NCBI GenBank assembly: GCA_963524305.1
Contig: CAURGH010000009.1
Span: 1 to 64,000, forward strand
Length of the DNA stretch: 64,000 nt
Reading direction: 5' to 3'
DNA from: JABCPH02 sp963524305
GTDB taxonomy: Bacteria; Fusobacteriota; Fusobacteriia; Fusobacteriales; Leptotrichiaceae
In this document: one piece after another, positions 54,860 to 63,727 of the stretch
How positions within the stretch are numbered: position 1 is the first letter of the stretch
Layout: each line of letters begins with the position of its first letter
Made by a program: the position numbers and the translations under genes
The notes under the pieces: generated by a model
The model's input: the letters and a program-made list of their open reading frames with translations, nothing else
The model's database searches: none
Told to the model about the DNA's origin: nothing

Positions 54860-56308
54860 TTATATCAATTTTATCATAATTCTTCTAATTTTAAAACTTT
54901 TTTTATTAAATTTTTCCAAAATATACAAACAAATCATATTTACCAAAAATCCTGGTACAATTTCATAAATAGTTTTCCCAAGTCCGCTTTGATTCCAGAA
55001 AATTACTGTAATTGTAGCAATAATCATTGAAATCAAAATATTTTTCCAGTACATCTCTTCTTTGTACAAAACAAATAAGATTACTGGAGAAAATACTGCT
55101 CCAAAACCTGCCCATGCATATGAAACTAATGACAATACTTCTGAATTGGGATTCATTGATAACGATGTTGCGATTATAAAAATAATTATAATACAAATTC
55201 TCCCAACCCAGATAAGTTCTTTATTCGTTTTTTCTCTTTTAACGATATATTTATAAAAATCTTCAGTCAAGGTATTCGATGCAACTAGCAATTGTGCTGA
55301 AATTGTTGACATTATTGCTGATAAAATTGCTGCGTATAAAATACCTGCTACCCAAGGATTGAATAATTTTCCTATCATGTAAATGAAGATTTTTTCTGGA
55401 TCTTGAACATTTTTGAAAAGAGCAATTCCTGTAATACCAATTGCGATAGAACAAACCAATGAAATTATAACCCATACCATCGCTATTAATCTAGCTTTCC
55501 AAAGTTCATTTACACTTTTTATACTCATAAACTTTACAATTATGTGTGGCTGTCCAAAATATCCAAGTCCCCAACCTAATCCAGAAATGATTACTGGTAC
55601 GCTAAGTGCTTCTGGATATTTCAACAAGTTAAGTGAAATATGCTTTTGAGTCATTGCAACATCAATAGCGCTACTTCCTCCAACTACAAAATATGCTGCA
55701 ACTGGAACAATTATAATTGCAAAAAACATCAATATTCCTTGAAAGAAATCTGTCCAAACTCCTGCCAAATATCCACCTAAAAATGTATAAAATATTATAG
55801 TTCCTCCACCTACTAATACTCCTAATTTGTAATCAATTCCCAATAACGATTCAAATAACTTCCCATTTGAAACCAATCCTGATGCCGAGTAAATTGTAAA
55901 GAAAAATAAAATTACAATCGCTGAAAAAGTTTTTACGTAACCTTTCGTATCATTTGATTTTTTTGATATAAATGTTGGAATTGTCAATGCTTCATGTTCT
56001 TCTGTCTGCATTCTTAATCTTGGTGCCACTATTTTCCAATTTATATAAGTTCCTATTATTAATCCTATTATAACCCAGACTTGCTTTAATCCTGATAAGT
56101 AAACAGCTCCTGGCAATCCTAGCAATAGCCATCCACTCATGTCACTCGCTTGAGCTGACATTGCTGTTACCCAGTAACCTACACCTCTTCCACCTAAAAT
56201 ATATTCCTCATGAGTATCCGTTTTTACATAAAAATATACTCCTATCGCCATTAAAAATAGTAAATATATGCCAAATGTTATAAAAGTCTCTATTCCTCCT
56301 GTTGTCAT
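54860..56308 (-). CDS. putP: sodium/proline symporter
   Basis: 482 residues, solute:sodium symporter family with ~13 membrane segments. GRGVGYWVTAMSAQASDMSG (Na+/proline site region), TEEHEALTIPTFISKKS and GWGLGYFGQPHIIVKFMSIK are PutP signatures. Na+-driven proline uptake. SD GGAGATGAG. Co-directional with deoD (70 bp). Confidence 0.9.
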   Translation of the reverse strand: MTTGGIETFITFGIYLLFLMAIGVYFYVKTDTHEEYILGGRGVGYWVTAMSAQASDMSGWLLLGLPGAVYLSGLKQVWVIIGLIIGTYINWKIVAPRLRMQTEEHEALTIPTFISKKSNDTKGYVKTFSAIVILFFFTIYSASGLVSNGKLFESLLGIDYKLGVLVGGGTIIFYTFLGGYLAGVWTDFFQGILMFFAIIIVPVAAYFVVGGSSAIDVAMTQKHISLNLLKYPEALSVPVIISGLGWGLGYFGQPHIIVKFMSIKSVNELWKARLIAMVWVIISLVCSIAIGITGIALFKNVQDPEKIFIYMIGKLFNPWVAGILYAAILSAIMSTISAQLLVASNTLTEDFYKYIVKREKTNKELIWVGRICIIIIFIIATSLSMNPNSEVLSLVSYAWAGFGAVFSPVILFVLYKEEMYWKNILISMIIATITVIFWNQSGLGKTIYEIVPGFLVNMICLYILEKFNKKSFKIRRIMIKLI

Positions 56309-56395
56309 TTCTCATCTCCGTTCTTTTTTATTTTATAACCTATTATATCACATTAACTATTTTTTAGCGATACCACTTTTTTATTTCTTAATTTT

Positions 56396-56881
56396 TTAAA
56401 AAATAATCCTCATATTATACCAAACCGCACCCCCATGAGTCGACTCTGATAACCCTTCATTCACAAACCCAATCTTCTCATAAAACGGAACAAGCCTATC
56501 TTTACAAGTCAATACAACACCCTTTCTTCCAGTACTTTTCGCATCTTCCACAACTTTTCTCAAAACTTTCTCAGCATAACCTCTCCGTCTAAATTCTGGA
56601 AGCGTGTTCACTCCAAAAATCATCTGCCAATCACCATTTTCATCATGTAATTTAGGATTTTCAAACATTTCATCAGTCAAAATCCTATCGTTCGTAGCCA
56701 TCCCATTTACAAACGAAACAATTTTACCATTCTCATTTTCCAAAATCCAAAAAAAATCTGGATAAACTTCCAATCTCCCACGAAAACTCTCTTCAGTTGC
56801 CGCCTCTGTAGCTGGAAAACACTCTGCTTCTATTTTTGTCAATTCTTCTAAATCATTAATTGTTGCTTTTCTAATTTCCAT
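56396..56881 (-). CDS. GNAT family N-acetyltransferase
   Basis: 161 residues. MEIRKATINDLEELTKIEAE start, VNTLPEFRRRGYAEKVLRKV is the acetyl-CoA (Q/RxxGxG/A) motif, and VLTCKDRLVPFYEKIGF the C-terminal part. Substrate not predictable. Confidence 0.88.
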   Translation of the reverse strand: MEIRKATINDLEELTKIEAECFPATEAATEESFRGRLEVYPDFFWILENENGKIVSFVNGMATNDRILTDEMFENPKLHDENGDWQMIFGVNTLPEFRRRGYAEKVLRKVVEDAKSTGRKGVVLTCKDRLVPFYEKIGFVNEGLSESTHGGAVWYNMRIIF

Positions 56882-57117
56882 TTTTTATTTTTCCTTTTCT
56901 AATTTTTTATAAATTTTCAAAATTAAGAGAACACAAATTTCGTATAATAAAATAATTAATTAATTTAATTAGTTTACAGTTCTTAAAAAAATTAAATACT
57001 CCAAAACTAATAAAAATAATCTTTTTTTTACTTTCTATAACAATTAGAATAAACAATATTCCTGTTTCTAAAAAATTTCAATTTATGAAATTTCAACTAA
57101 TTCCTGACATTCTTTAC

Positions 57118-57160
57118 CATGTATTATATTTTGAGTTTACACAAAATTATGAATACTCTC
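57118..57160 (+). repeat. IS-end-like dispersed repeat, copy C
   Basis: Third copy, core TATTATATTTTGAGTTTAC, ending exactly at the stop codon of the Nudix gene (57161). The remaining part of the gap (56882-57117) shows nothing clear. Confidence 0.65.
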
Positions 57161-57796
57161 CTAATCAAAAATAACCTTCCATTTATCCCTATTTCTATTC
57201 GCCTCAAAGCACATTTTTATTTGCTCAGCTGTAATTTTTTTTGTTTCCAGTTCAGGCAATTCATCAATCCCAAAATATCTACTGTCAACTGTTTCAATAT
57301 TTTTCTCGAATTTTCCACTCACATATTCACACAAAACAAATACTTTCGTTATACCATATGGGATCTTTTTCTTTTGATTTTTGGTGACATCCAGTAAAGC
57401 AATTATCATCTCAGCACTAGCCTCAATCCCAGCTTCTTCCTTAACTTCCTTCAACACATTTTCCTTCACAGAAAGATAAACATCCGCCCATCCACCTGGC
57501 AATGCCCATTTTCCATTACTTTCCTGAATCAAAAGAATTTTATCATCTTCAAAAATCACACCTCTCACATCAATTTTAGGCGTCTGATATCCAACTTCAT
57601 TACAAAATAAATCCTTTACCTTTTCCACCGAAATCTCAGTTTTGTGTGCCACTATTTCTGCTGAAATTTCCCTAATTCTCTCAAATCGTTCAATATCAAA
57701 TTTATCTTTCCCATAAGCAAGTCCTGCTTGTGCTAGACTTTGAAGTTCAATTGCCCAGTCTAGCCACTTTTGTTCTTCTTCTTCATTTTTATTCAC
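57161..57796 (-). CDS. Nudix hydrolase with N-terminal Nudix_N domain
   Basis: 211 residues. The N-terminal helical domain (WLDWAIELQSLAQAGLAYGK) is the one found before Nudix domains of ADP-ribose/NDP-sugar type. Nudix box GGWADVYLSVKENVLKEVKE plus EAG: the first Glu of Gx5E is Leu and Arg is Lys, while the EE pair is kept. Hydrolyses a nucleoside diphosphate derivative. Confidence 0.88.
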   Translation of the reverse strand: MNKNEEEEQKWLDWAIELQSLAQAGLAYGKDKFDIERFERIREISAEIVAHKTEISVEKVKDLFCNEVGYQTPKIDVRGVIFEDDKILLIQESNGKWALPGGWADVYLSVKENVLKEVKEEAGIEASAEMIIALLDVTKNQKKKIPYGITKVFVLCEYVSGKFEKNIETVDSRYFGIDELPELETKKITAEQIKMCFEANRNRDKWKVIFD

Positions 57797-57890
57797 TGAT
57801 TATCACCTACTGTTTTAAAGTTATTAATTACTATTCGTTAATATTTTTACAAATGTCTAATTTATTTCCTTATTCCCTTTTATTTGCAGA

Positions 57891-57910
57891 CAAGGGGTCG
57901 ACACCCCTTG
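57891..57910. repeat. GC-rich palindrome, copy 2
   Basis: CAAGGGGTCGACACCCCTTG, 8-bp arms, between deoB and the Nudix gene; related to 30798-30817. Confidence 0.6.
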
Positions 57911-57954
57911 TTATTAAAATATTATTCTTTTAACCTCAATTAATTCCTAATTTT

Positions 57955-59136
57955 CTAATCTTCCAAAATCTCTTTCGCAAAACTTCCTTCTTTTTCAGTC
58001 CCCAACAAAATTTCCTCAACAGTTGCCGCAATATCAGCAAAAGTTTTTCTAGTTCCAATATTTACATTCTTTTTAACATTTTTACCGTAAATCAATATTG
58101 GAATGTACTCTCTTGTGTGATCAGTCCCTTTATAAGTAGGGTCATTTCCGTGATCGGCAGTGATAATCAAGATTTCATCATCTTTCAAGTTTTTCTCAAT
58201 TTCAGGTAACCAATTGTCAAATTCAATCAAAGCATTTACATAACCTTCCACATTTCTTCTATGCCCATAAACTGCATCAAAGTCAACTAAGTTAGTAAAA
58301 ATCAATCCTTTTGTATCTTCCTTCAATGCTGCAATTGTTTTCTTAATTCCATCTAAATTATCTTGATTAGCTTTTCTATTGTCTGTAATTCCTTTTCCAT
58401 TGAACAGGTCGCTCGTTTTTCCAATTCCAACTACATCAAGTCCAGCTTTTTCCAATCTTTCAAGCATTGTTTCTTTTGGCGGATCAATCGAAAAATCGTG
58501 TCTGTTTGCAGTTCTTTTAAATTCTCCAACTTTTTTACCAACATAAGGTCTTGCAATTACCCTTGCCACAGGTGATTTTTCATTACAAATTTCAAGTGCA
58601 ATTTCACATGCTTTGTAAAGTTCTTCTAATGGTATAATTTCTTCATTCGCAGCAATTTGAAACACAGGGTCCGCTGAACCGTAAACTATCCAATTTCCAG
58701 TTTTAATTTGTTCTTCTCCATATTGGTCAATAGCTACAGTCCCTGAAATTGGCTTATTCAACATAGCTTTTCTTCCAGTTTTTTCTTCAAATTCCTTTAT
58801 AACTTCATCTGAAAATCCATTTTGGTAATTTGGAAATGGTCTTTCCAACGGTACACCAGCAATTTCCCAATGCCCAGTCGTAGAATCTTTCCCATGCGAT
58901 ACCTCAATCGCTCTTCCATAGGCCCCTTCAGCACTTTCCACAGCTGGAGTTCCTTCAATCTCAGTAATATTTCCAAGTCCTAATTTACCCATATTAGGCA
59001 AACTCATTCCACCATGAGCTTTCGCCATATTCCCTAAAGTATTTGATCCACAGTCATCAAATAAATTCGCATCAGGCAATTCTCCTGCTCCAACACTGTC
59101 TAAAACTATTATTGTTATTCTTTCTATTTTTTTCAT
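57955..59136 (-). CDS. deoB: phosphopentomutase
   Basis: 393 residues. IIVLDSVGAGELPDANLFDD, GKDSTTGHWEIAGVPL (phosphorylated Thr), NRHDFSIDPP and TADHGNDPTYKGTDHTREYI (metal ligands). Interconverts (deoxy)ribose 1- and 5-phosphates, linking deoD/cdd salvage to central metabolism. SD AAAGGAAG. Confidence 0.97.
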   Translation of the reverse strand: MKKIERITIIVLDSVGAGELPDANLFDDCGSNTLGNMAKAHGGMSLPNMGKLGLGNITEIEGTPAVESAEGAYGRAIEVSHGKDSTTGHWEIAGVPLERPFPNYQNGFSDEVIKEFEEKTGRKAMLNKPISGTVAIDQYGEEQIKTGNWIVYGSADPVFQIAANEEIIPLEELYKACEIALEICNEKSPVARVIARPYVGKKVGEFKRTANRHDFSIDPPKETMLERLEKAGLDVVGIGKTSDLFNGKGITDNRKANQDNLDGIKKTIAALKEDTKGLIFTNLVDFDAVYGHRRNVEGYVNALIEFDNWLPEIEKNLKDDEILIITADHGNDPTYKGTDHTREYIPILIYGKNVKKNVNIGTRKTFADIAATVEEILLGTEKEGSFAKEILED

Positions 59137-59198
59137 TTTTTTTCTTCCTTTCTTTTTTATTTAATTATATCTTTTCTCTATTTTAAAAGCAATTAATT

Positions 59199-59885
59199 TT
59201 AATATTTTTTATAATATTTCTCTACAATATCTGTTACATCTATGCTTACATCTAGTTCTGTATTCAAATATATTTTATCATCCTTTTTCAAAAATGCTTC
59301 CCAAATTTTTCCCATATTCAAATAAGCCGTGACAATTTCAAAATCATTTTTTAAAATTTTTACTATTTCTCTATTTCTTAGTTTCAATATTTCTTTAAAA
59401 AAATTTTCAATATTATCATCTAATTTATCTATATCAATAAAATATATATCATAAAATAATTGTTTTTTATATTCTTCAAATGTATCAAAATATCCTTTAA
59501 AATTACTCAATCCTAACCACTGCAACAAAATATCTGAACAAGAAATTTTATTTATTAAACTTATTTCTTCTTTAGACATCAACCTTAATAACTGCTGTTC
59601 AGTAAATTTTAAAGGTAAATATTTATAATCGTACTGATAAATCTTTTCTCGATATGGAACCATCAAAAAATTATTCTCAAATTTTACTATACCCGTATCA
59701 CATTTATTTTTTATATCCCCATAATTAAATTCAAACACAAACTTATATCGTGCTTCTTCATTATAAGAAATTAATTCATACCAATATCCATAATAAACAA
59801 TCTCATTATTTTTCATAATTTGAAGATAATCCTCGTAGCAACTATCATAATAATTTTCATCCCAAGTAATTATACTTACATCCAT
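59199..59885 (-). CDS. hypothetical protein, 228 aa
   Basis: Acidic and Tyr-rich (MDVSIITWDENYYDSCYEDY start), beta-rich N-terminal half and helical C-terminal half (FFKEILKLRNREIVKILKND). No domain recognised. Could be an immunity or accessory protein; no close partner. Confidence 0.65.
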   Translation of the reverse strand: MDVSIITWDENYYDSCYEDYLQIMKNNEIVYYGYWYELISYNEEARYKFVFEFNYGDIKNKCDTGIVKFENNFLMVPYREKIYQYDYKYLPLKFTEQQLLRLMSKEEISLINKISCSDILLQWLGLSNFKGYFDTFEEYKKQLFYDIYFIDIDKLDDNIENFFKEILKLRNREIVKILKNDFEIVTAYLNMGKIWEAFLKKDDKIYLNTELDVSIDVTDIVEKYYKKY

Positions 59886-59966
59886 TTTATCTCATCCTGT
59901 TTATATTAATTTATTCTTGAATTATCATAATTTTTTATAATTCTTAAATATTTAAAAATTTAAATT

Positions 59967-60323
59967 TTATTTCTTCCTATATCTTCTCCCTTTTCTCTCT
60001 CCAATCGCTTCCAAAATCCCACCTTTTACAAGTTTATTCAAAAATCTTCTCGCCGTAGAATCCGAAACATTCAAAATCTTTTGAGCCTCACTATTATCAA
60101 TATAATTATTTTTCTCAAAATACACTTCCAGTATTTTCAGTCTTTGTAGCTCTTTATCAGTCATTTTATCAGTCAAAATATCAGTCATTTTTAAGTCTTT
60201 TTTTTTCACAATATTTCTAATTTCTTCTATTATATACAACGGTAAATTTAACAACCATTCTTCTTTTTTATAATCATTCATTGATATTCTTAATGATATT
60301 TCAGGGTTATATTTTTCTTTCAT
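59967..60323 (-). CDS. winged-helix DNA-binding protein (C-terminal domain type), possibly truncated
   Basis: About 118 residues from ATG 60323 (no clear SD). The C-terminal 60 residues (LKILEVYFEKNNYIDNSEAQ, then ILNVSDSTARRFLNKLVKGG) form a typical winged helix like the C-terminus of AlbA_2/Fic-associated regulators. The N-terminal part (KEEWLLNLPLYIIEEIRNIV) looks like the end of a larger protein. The lack of SD suggests a remnant. Confidence 0.6.
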   Translation of the reverse strand: MKEKYNPEISLRISMNDYKKEEWLLNLPLYIIEEIRNIVKKKDLKMTDILTDKMTDKELQRLKILEVYFEKNNYIDNSEAQKILNVSDSTARRFLNKLVKGGILEAIGERKGRRYRKK

Positions 60324-60535
60324 CAACAAAAATTACAACGAAAAAATGTTCTCTTCATACACTTTTTACAAAGAAAAATGCAAATATATTGCAAAAATTA
60401 CAACGATACTTTATCATTTTTAAATTTGCTAAAATCCATACAAACACCTTTATTTCATTAAATAGTAGCTTTAATAACTCTATTATGATAGAAAATATTT
60501 CTTATTTGAAAATTTTGTTTCCGCATAACTTATTT

Positions 60536-60886
60536 TTAAACCTTATCTGTATTATTATCAATCAATTCCAAATATTCATTTCCCCAATCGCATAAAGTTT
60601 TTAATACAGGCTCAATAGAACTGCCTATTTCAGTCAGAGAATATTCAACTTTTGGATGAATTTCAGGATAAATAGTTCTTTTTATCATTTTTTTATCTTC
60701 AAGTTCTCTCAATTGCTCTGTCAAAGTTTTTGTAGTAATATTTCCCAGGTTTCTTTGCAATTCATTAAATCTGACCACTTTTTTAATATACAAATTCCAT
60801 AAAATCCTTAATTTCCATTTCCCGCTGAGTATGTTTATTCCTAACTCCATTGGACAAGCGTTTGAAACTGCTTCTGTTTTTGACAT
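60536..60886 (-). CDS. HxlR family transcriptional regulator
   Basis: 116 residues. CPMELGINILSGKWKLRILW is the family start (with redox-possible Cys), then HTH (FNELQRNLGNITTKTLTEQL) and wing YPEIHPKVEYSLTEIGSSIE. Divergent from the amidohydrolase gene and probably its regulator. Confidence 0.92.
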   Translation of the reverse strand: MSKTEAVSNACPMELGINILSGKWKLRILWNLYIKKVVRFNELQRNLGNITTKTLTEQLRELEDKKMIKRTIYPEIHPKVEYSLTEIGSSIEPVLKTLCDWGNEYLELIDNNTDKV

Positions 60887-60904
60887 ATTTTTCCTTCCTT
60901 TAAT

Positions 60905-60926
60905 AAAGTATCAAAAAAGATACTTT
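60905..60926. promoter_or_regulatory. operator-like palindrome in the hxlR intergenic region
   Basis: AAAGTATC-6-GATACTTT. A second imperfect site GTACTTG...CAAG is at 60942-60961, over the promoter of the plus-strand gene. This arrangement fits autoregulation and control of the divergent gene by the HxlR protein. Confidence 0.65.
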
Positions 60927-60945
60927 ATATCAAAAATGTGCGTAC

Positions 60946-60975
60946 TTGTATTGATTACAAGAGGTATGTTATACT
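60946..60975 (+). promoter_or_regulatory. promoter of the amidohydrolase gene
   Basis: -35-like TTGTAT (60946-60951), 18-nt spacer, -10 TATACT (60970-60975). Confidence 0.55.
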
Positions 60976-61018
60976 TTATTATATCAAAAATAATAGAAAG
61001 ATGAAAGGGTGAGAAGAT

Positions 61019-61819
61019 ATGATAATAGATAGTCATCAACATTTAATATTGCCAACAGAATTACAAATTGAACAAATGAATAAAGCAGGAGTAGACAAAG
61101 CAATACTTTTTACAACGACTCCACATCCTGAAAAAGCTAAAACATTGACTGAATTTAAAACTGAGATGTCAATTTTATTTAAAATTTTAGGAGGAGAAAA
61201 TCCTCTTGAAAACAATAAAAAAAGATTTAAAAAGGATATTTCTGATTTAATAAAAGTGATAAATAATTATCCTGATAAATTTTATGGCTTTGGAACAGTT
61301 CCACTTGGATTATCCCTTGAAGAAACTCAAATCTGGATAAAACAATATATTATTGACAATGGATTAAAAGGCATTGGCGAATTTACACCTGGAAATGATG
61401 AACAAGTAAGCCAATTGGAAACAATTTTTAAAGCACTAAAACAATATGAAAACTTTCCCATATGGGTTCACACTTTTAATCCAGTCACTCTAAACGGTAT
61501 AAAAATTCTTGAAAATCTTACAAGAAAATATTCCAAAACACCAGTAATTTTTGGACATATGGGAGGTTATAACTGGATAGAAGTAACAGATTTTGTAAAA
61601 AACACATCAAATGCCTACATTGATTTATCCGCTGCTTTTTCTACACTCGCATTAAAAATAATAATAACAGAAGTTCCTGACAAATGTCTATTTAGTTCTG
61701 ATGCTCCTTACGGTGATTCATTTTTAAATAAACAAGTAGTAGAATATTTAAGTCCATCTAAAAAAATATCAGATAAAATACTTGGAGAGAATATCATAAA
61801 ATTATTGGGATTGAAATAA
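61019..61819 (+). CDS. amidohydrolase family protein (TIM-barrel)
   Basis: 266 residues. MIIDSHQHLILPTELQ (HxH metal site), FGTVPLGLSLEETQIWIKQY, VHTFNPVTL, FGHMGGYNWIE and FSSDAPYGDS (catalytic Asp). Cytoplasmic metal-dependent hydrolase or decarboxylase of the amidohydrolase_2 type; substrate unknown. SD GGGTGAG. Control by the divergent HxlR is likely. Confidence 0.88.
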   Translation: MIIDSHQHLILPTELQIEQMNKAGVDKAILFTTTPHPEKAKTLTEFKTEMSILFKILGGENPLENNKKRFKKDISDLIKVINNYPDKFYGFGTVPLGLSLEETQIWIKQYIIDNGLKGIGEFTPGNDEQVSQLETIFKALKQYENFPIWVHTFNPVTLNGIKILENLTRKYSKTPVIFGHMGGYNWIEVTDFVKNTSNAYIDLSAAFSTLALKIIITEVPDKCLFSSDAPYGDSFLNKQVVEYLSPSKKISDKILGENIIKLLGLK

Positions 61820-61839
61820 ATACATTTTTTTATTCTTTT

Positions 61840-61872
61840 TTAGCAGGGGTATTCTCGCCATACCCCTATTAA
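61840..61872 (+). terminator. hairpin after the amidohydrolase gene
   Basis: AGGGGTAT-7-ATACCCCT, strong stem but only a weak T run after it. Confidence 0.55.
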
Positions 61873-61942
61873 TCTTCAAAATTTTTCTGCACTGACCCAA
61901 GACTCACTCCTGATTTAAAATAAAAAGTTTTTTAAAATTTAA

Positions 61943-62101
61943 GATTAAGCTGTGTCTGAAAACTCAAAATCTATGTTATTTTTAATATTTTTTGATTTTA
62001 GAAATTGTACAAAGTACGATAAAATCAGTATTTATTATTTTTGAATTTAGAAAAATTTGTTAAAAATTCGTCATTTTGAGAGTTTTAAGACATGCCCTAA
62101 T
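61943..62101. mobile_element. MITE-like element (~155 bp)
   Basis: The two ends are imperfect inverted repeats of ~28 bp: left TGTGTCTGAAAACTCAAAAT, right (reversed) CATGTCTTAAAACTCTCAAA. The inside is AT-rich with no ORF. Fits a non-autonomous element or IS ends left after internal deletion. It fills most of the 313-bp gap between two genes. Confidence 0.5.
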
Positions 62102-62132
62102 TCAAAAAATTTCAAAATCATTTCCAATAAAT

Positions 62133-62858
62133 TTATTCTACTTCAAAAATCGCCATATACGGCAAATGATCCGACAATTTAGTCCAATCCCTTGAATCAT
62201 CGTTAATATAAAAACTCTTTTTTACTTTGTAATCTATCCCCTTTTTTGCCATCACATAATCAATTCTAGGCGTTTCAAGCTCCCTATTTTCAGAATTTTT
62301 CTTATTTTCCAAATCTCTACCTTGAAAATAGCTGTCATTCCAATCTTTTCTAATTTTCGCATAATATTCTGTCGTTGGTAAAAGATTAAAATCTCCACAC
62401 ATAAACTTCACATCGCCCTTAAATCCCTCAATTGCAGTAAACAAATCATCCAATTCCTCATTTTTATTGTCCAAACTGTTATCAAGATGTGTATTCACAA
62501 CTAAAATTTTCTTTTTAAATTTTGAAGTATTCAATCTAGCCGCCAAAACTTGCCTTTTTTCCTTGCTTTTTCCAGGTAGCTGATGAATGTAAATATTTTT
62601 CACATCATACTTTGAAATAAATGCAATTCCAAACTCACCTTTATCAAAATCCATCGTTTTCTGAAAATAATGATAATGATAACCCAATTCCTGTGCCATT
62701 TCCTGTACAATATCCCGAAATTTGCTTCTCTTCGTATTTCTATCGACTTCCTGAAGTCCGATAAAATCTGGATTATACTTTTTTAAGCTCCGAGCAAGTT
62801 CCCTTCCATTGGTAAGCCTTGCTCCAAAAATATTGTATGTTATAATTCTAAATTCCAT
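62133..62858 (-). CDS. endonuclease/exonuclease/phosphatase (EEP) family protein
   Basis: 241 residues. TYNIFGARLTNGRELARSLK, FIGLQEVDRN (metal Glu), VVNTHLDNS, KFMCGDFNLLP, RIDYVMAKKG and LSDHLPYMAIFE (catalytic His). No signal peptide seen. Phosphodiesterase of unknown substrate. Confidence 0.9.
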   Translation of the reverse strand: MEFRIITYNIFGARLTNGRELARSLKKYNPDFIGLQEVDRNTKRSKFRDIVQEMAQELGYHYHYFQKTMDFDKGEFGIAFISKYDVKNIYIHQLPGKSKEKRQVLAARLNTSKFKKKILVVNTHLDNSLDNKNEELDDLFTAIEGFKGDVKFMCGDFNLLPTTEYYAKIRKDWNDSYFQGRDLENKKNSENRELETPRIDYVMAKKGIDYKVKKSFYINDDSRDWTKLSDHLPYMAIFEVE

Positions 62859-62911
62859 TTTTATTTCCTATCTTTTTTATTTTATTTTTATAAATAATTA
62901 ATTTCTGTTAT

Positions 62912-63658
62912 TTAAAACCATTTCCATTCATCTTTAGTCAAATATTCATAACTTCGATTTTTATCTTTTCCTTCTCCATTTGGAAGCACTTCAAATGTAT
63001 TATAATCTACACCTTCTAAAATTTCTCCCTTAAAATAAATATTTTTATCATCTTTTATAAACCAATCATTCAAAACTTCTACTTTATCTTTATTAATTCC
63101 TTCTACTTCATAAATAGAATAGTATGTATCAAAACAGTTTATCATTTTATTTTCAATATAATACACATTATATTTATCTTTTCCATACAATGTAGCGTTT
63201 ATTATTCCATTTGGCAAAAATTCAAATGTTTCAGGATCTTTAATTTTTCCAGATAATGAAGAATCTATTGCTTCACTTCCTCTATAAATATGATTTTTAT
63301 CCTTTGCATAATCTTTATTTAAAACTTTAAAACTCATAATATCAGCATTTTCTATTTTTTCATCCCGATAATAAATTTTATTATCATTTTTCCAATAATT
63401 TTTACCTAATTTTTCAAAATTTTTAATTTTTACATCTTTTATTTTTTCACCCATATAATAAACATTCTTATCATCTTTTAAAAGAGAAAATCCTATCAAC
63501 TCAGCAGTTTTTGGATTTGCTCCCTCCAAAATTTCATTTCCATAATAAACCTTTCCTTTGTCTATCGAATAATAATCTCCTAAAATTTGAATAACATCTC
63601 CAAATCCCACATTTGCCAAAACTAGAAATAACAATACTTTTAAGATATTTTTCTTCAC
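62912..63658 (-). CDS. secreted DKNYY-repeat protein
   Basis: 248 residues with signal peptide (MKKNILKVLLFLVLANVGFG). Repeated units DKGKVYYGNEIL, DDKNVYYMGEKI, NDNKIYYRDEKI, DKNHIYRGSEAI and DDKNIYFKGEIL are the DKNYY repeats, probably a beta-propeller-like or solenoid extracytoplasmic domain. Function unknown. Confidence 0.88.
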   Translation of the reverse strand: MKKNILKVLLFLVLANVGFGDVIQILGDYYSIDKGKVYYGNEILEGANPKTAELIGFSLLKDDKNVYYMGEKIKDVKIKNFEKLGKNYWKNDNKIYYRDEKIENADIMSFKVLNKDYAKDKNHIYRGSEAIDSSLSGKIKDPETFEFLPNGIINATLYGKDKYNVYYIENKMINCFDTYYSIYEVEGINKDKVEVLNDWFIKDDKNIYFKGEILEGVDYNTFEVLPNGEGKDKNRSYEYLTKDEWKWF

Positions 63659-63727
63659 ATATTCTCCTTTCGATTCAAATTCAATTTTATAAATTTCTTT
63701 TCAAACAAAAATTACAATAAAAATATT

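Noticed and set aside
57161..57796. Dead Nudix enzyme because the first Glu of Gx5E is Leu
   Set aside because: The essential EE pair is kept and this substitution occurs in active members of Nudix_N-containing proteins as far as I recall; not strong enough as a finding.
60330..60535. 13-codon ORF and short CGTTGTAATTTTTG direct repeats
   Set aside because: Too short and AT-rich; no SD or conservation evidence.
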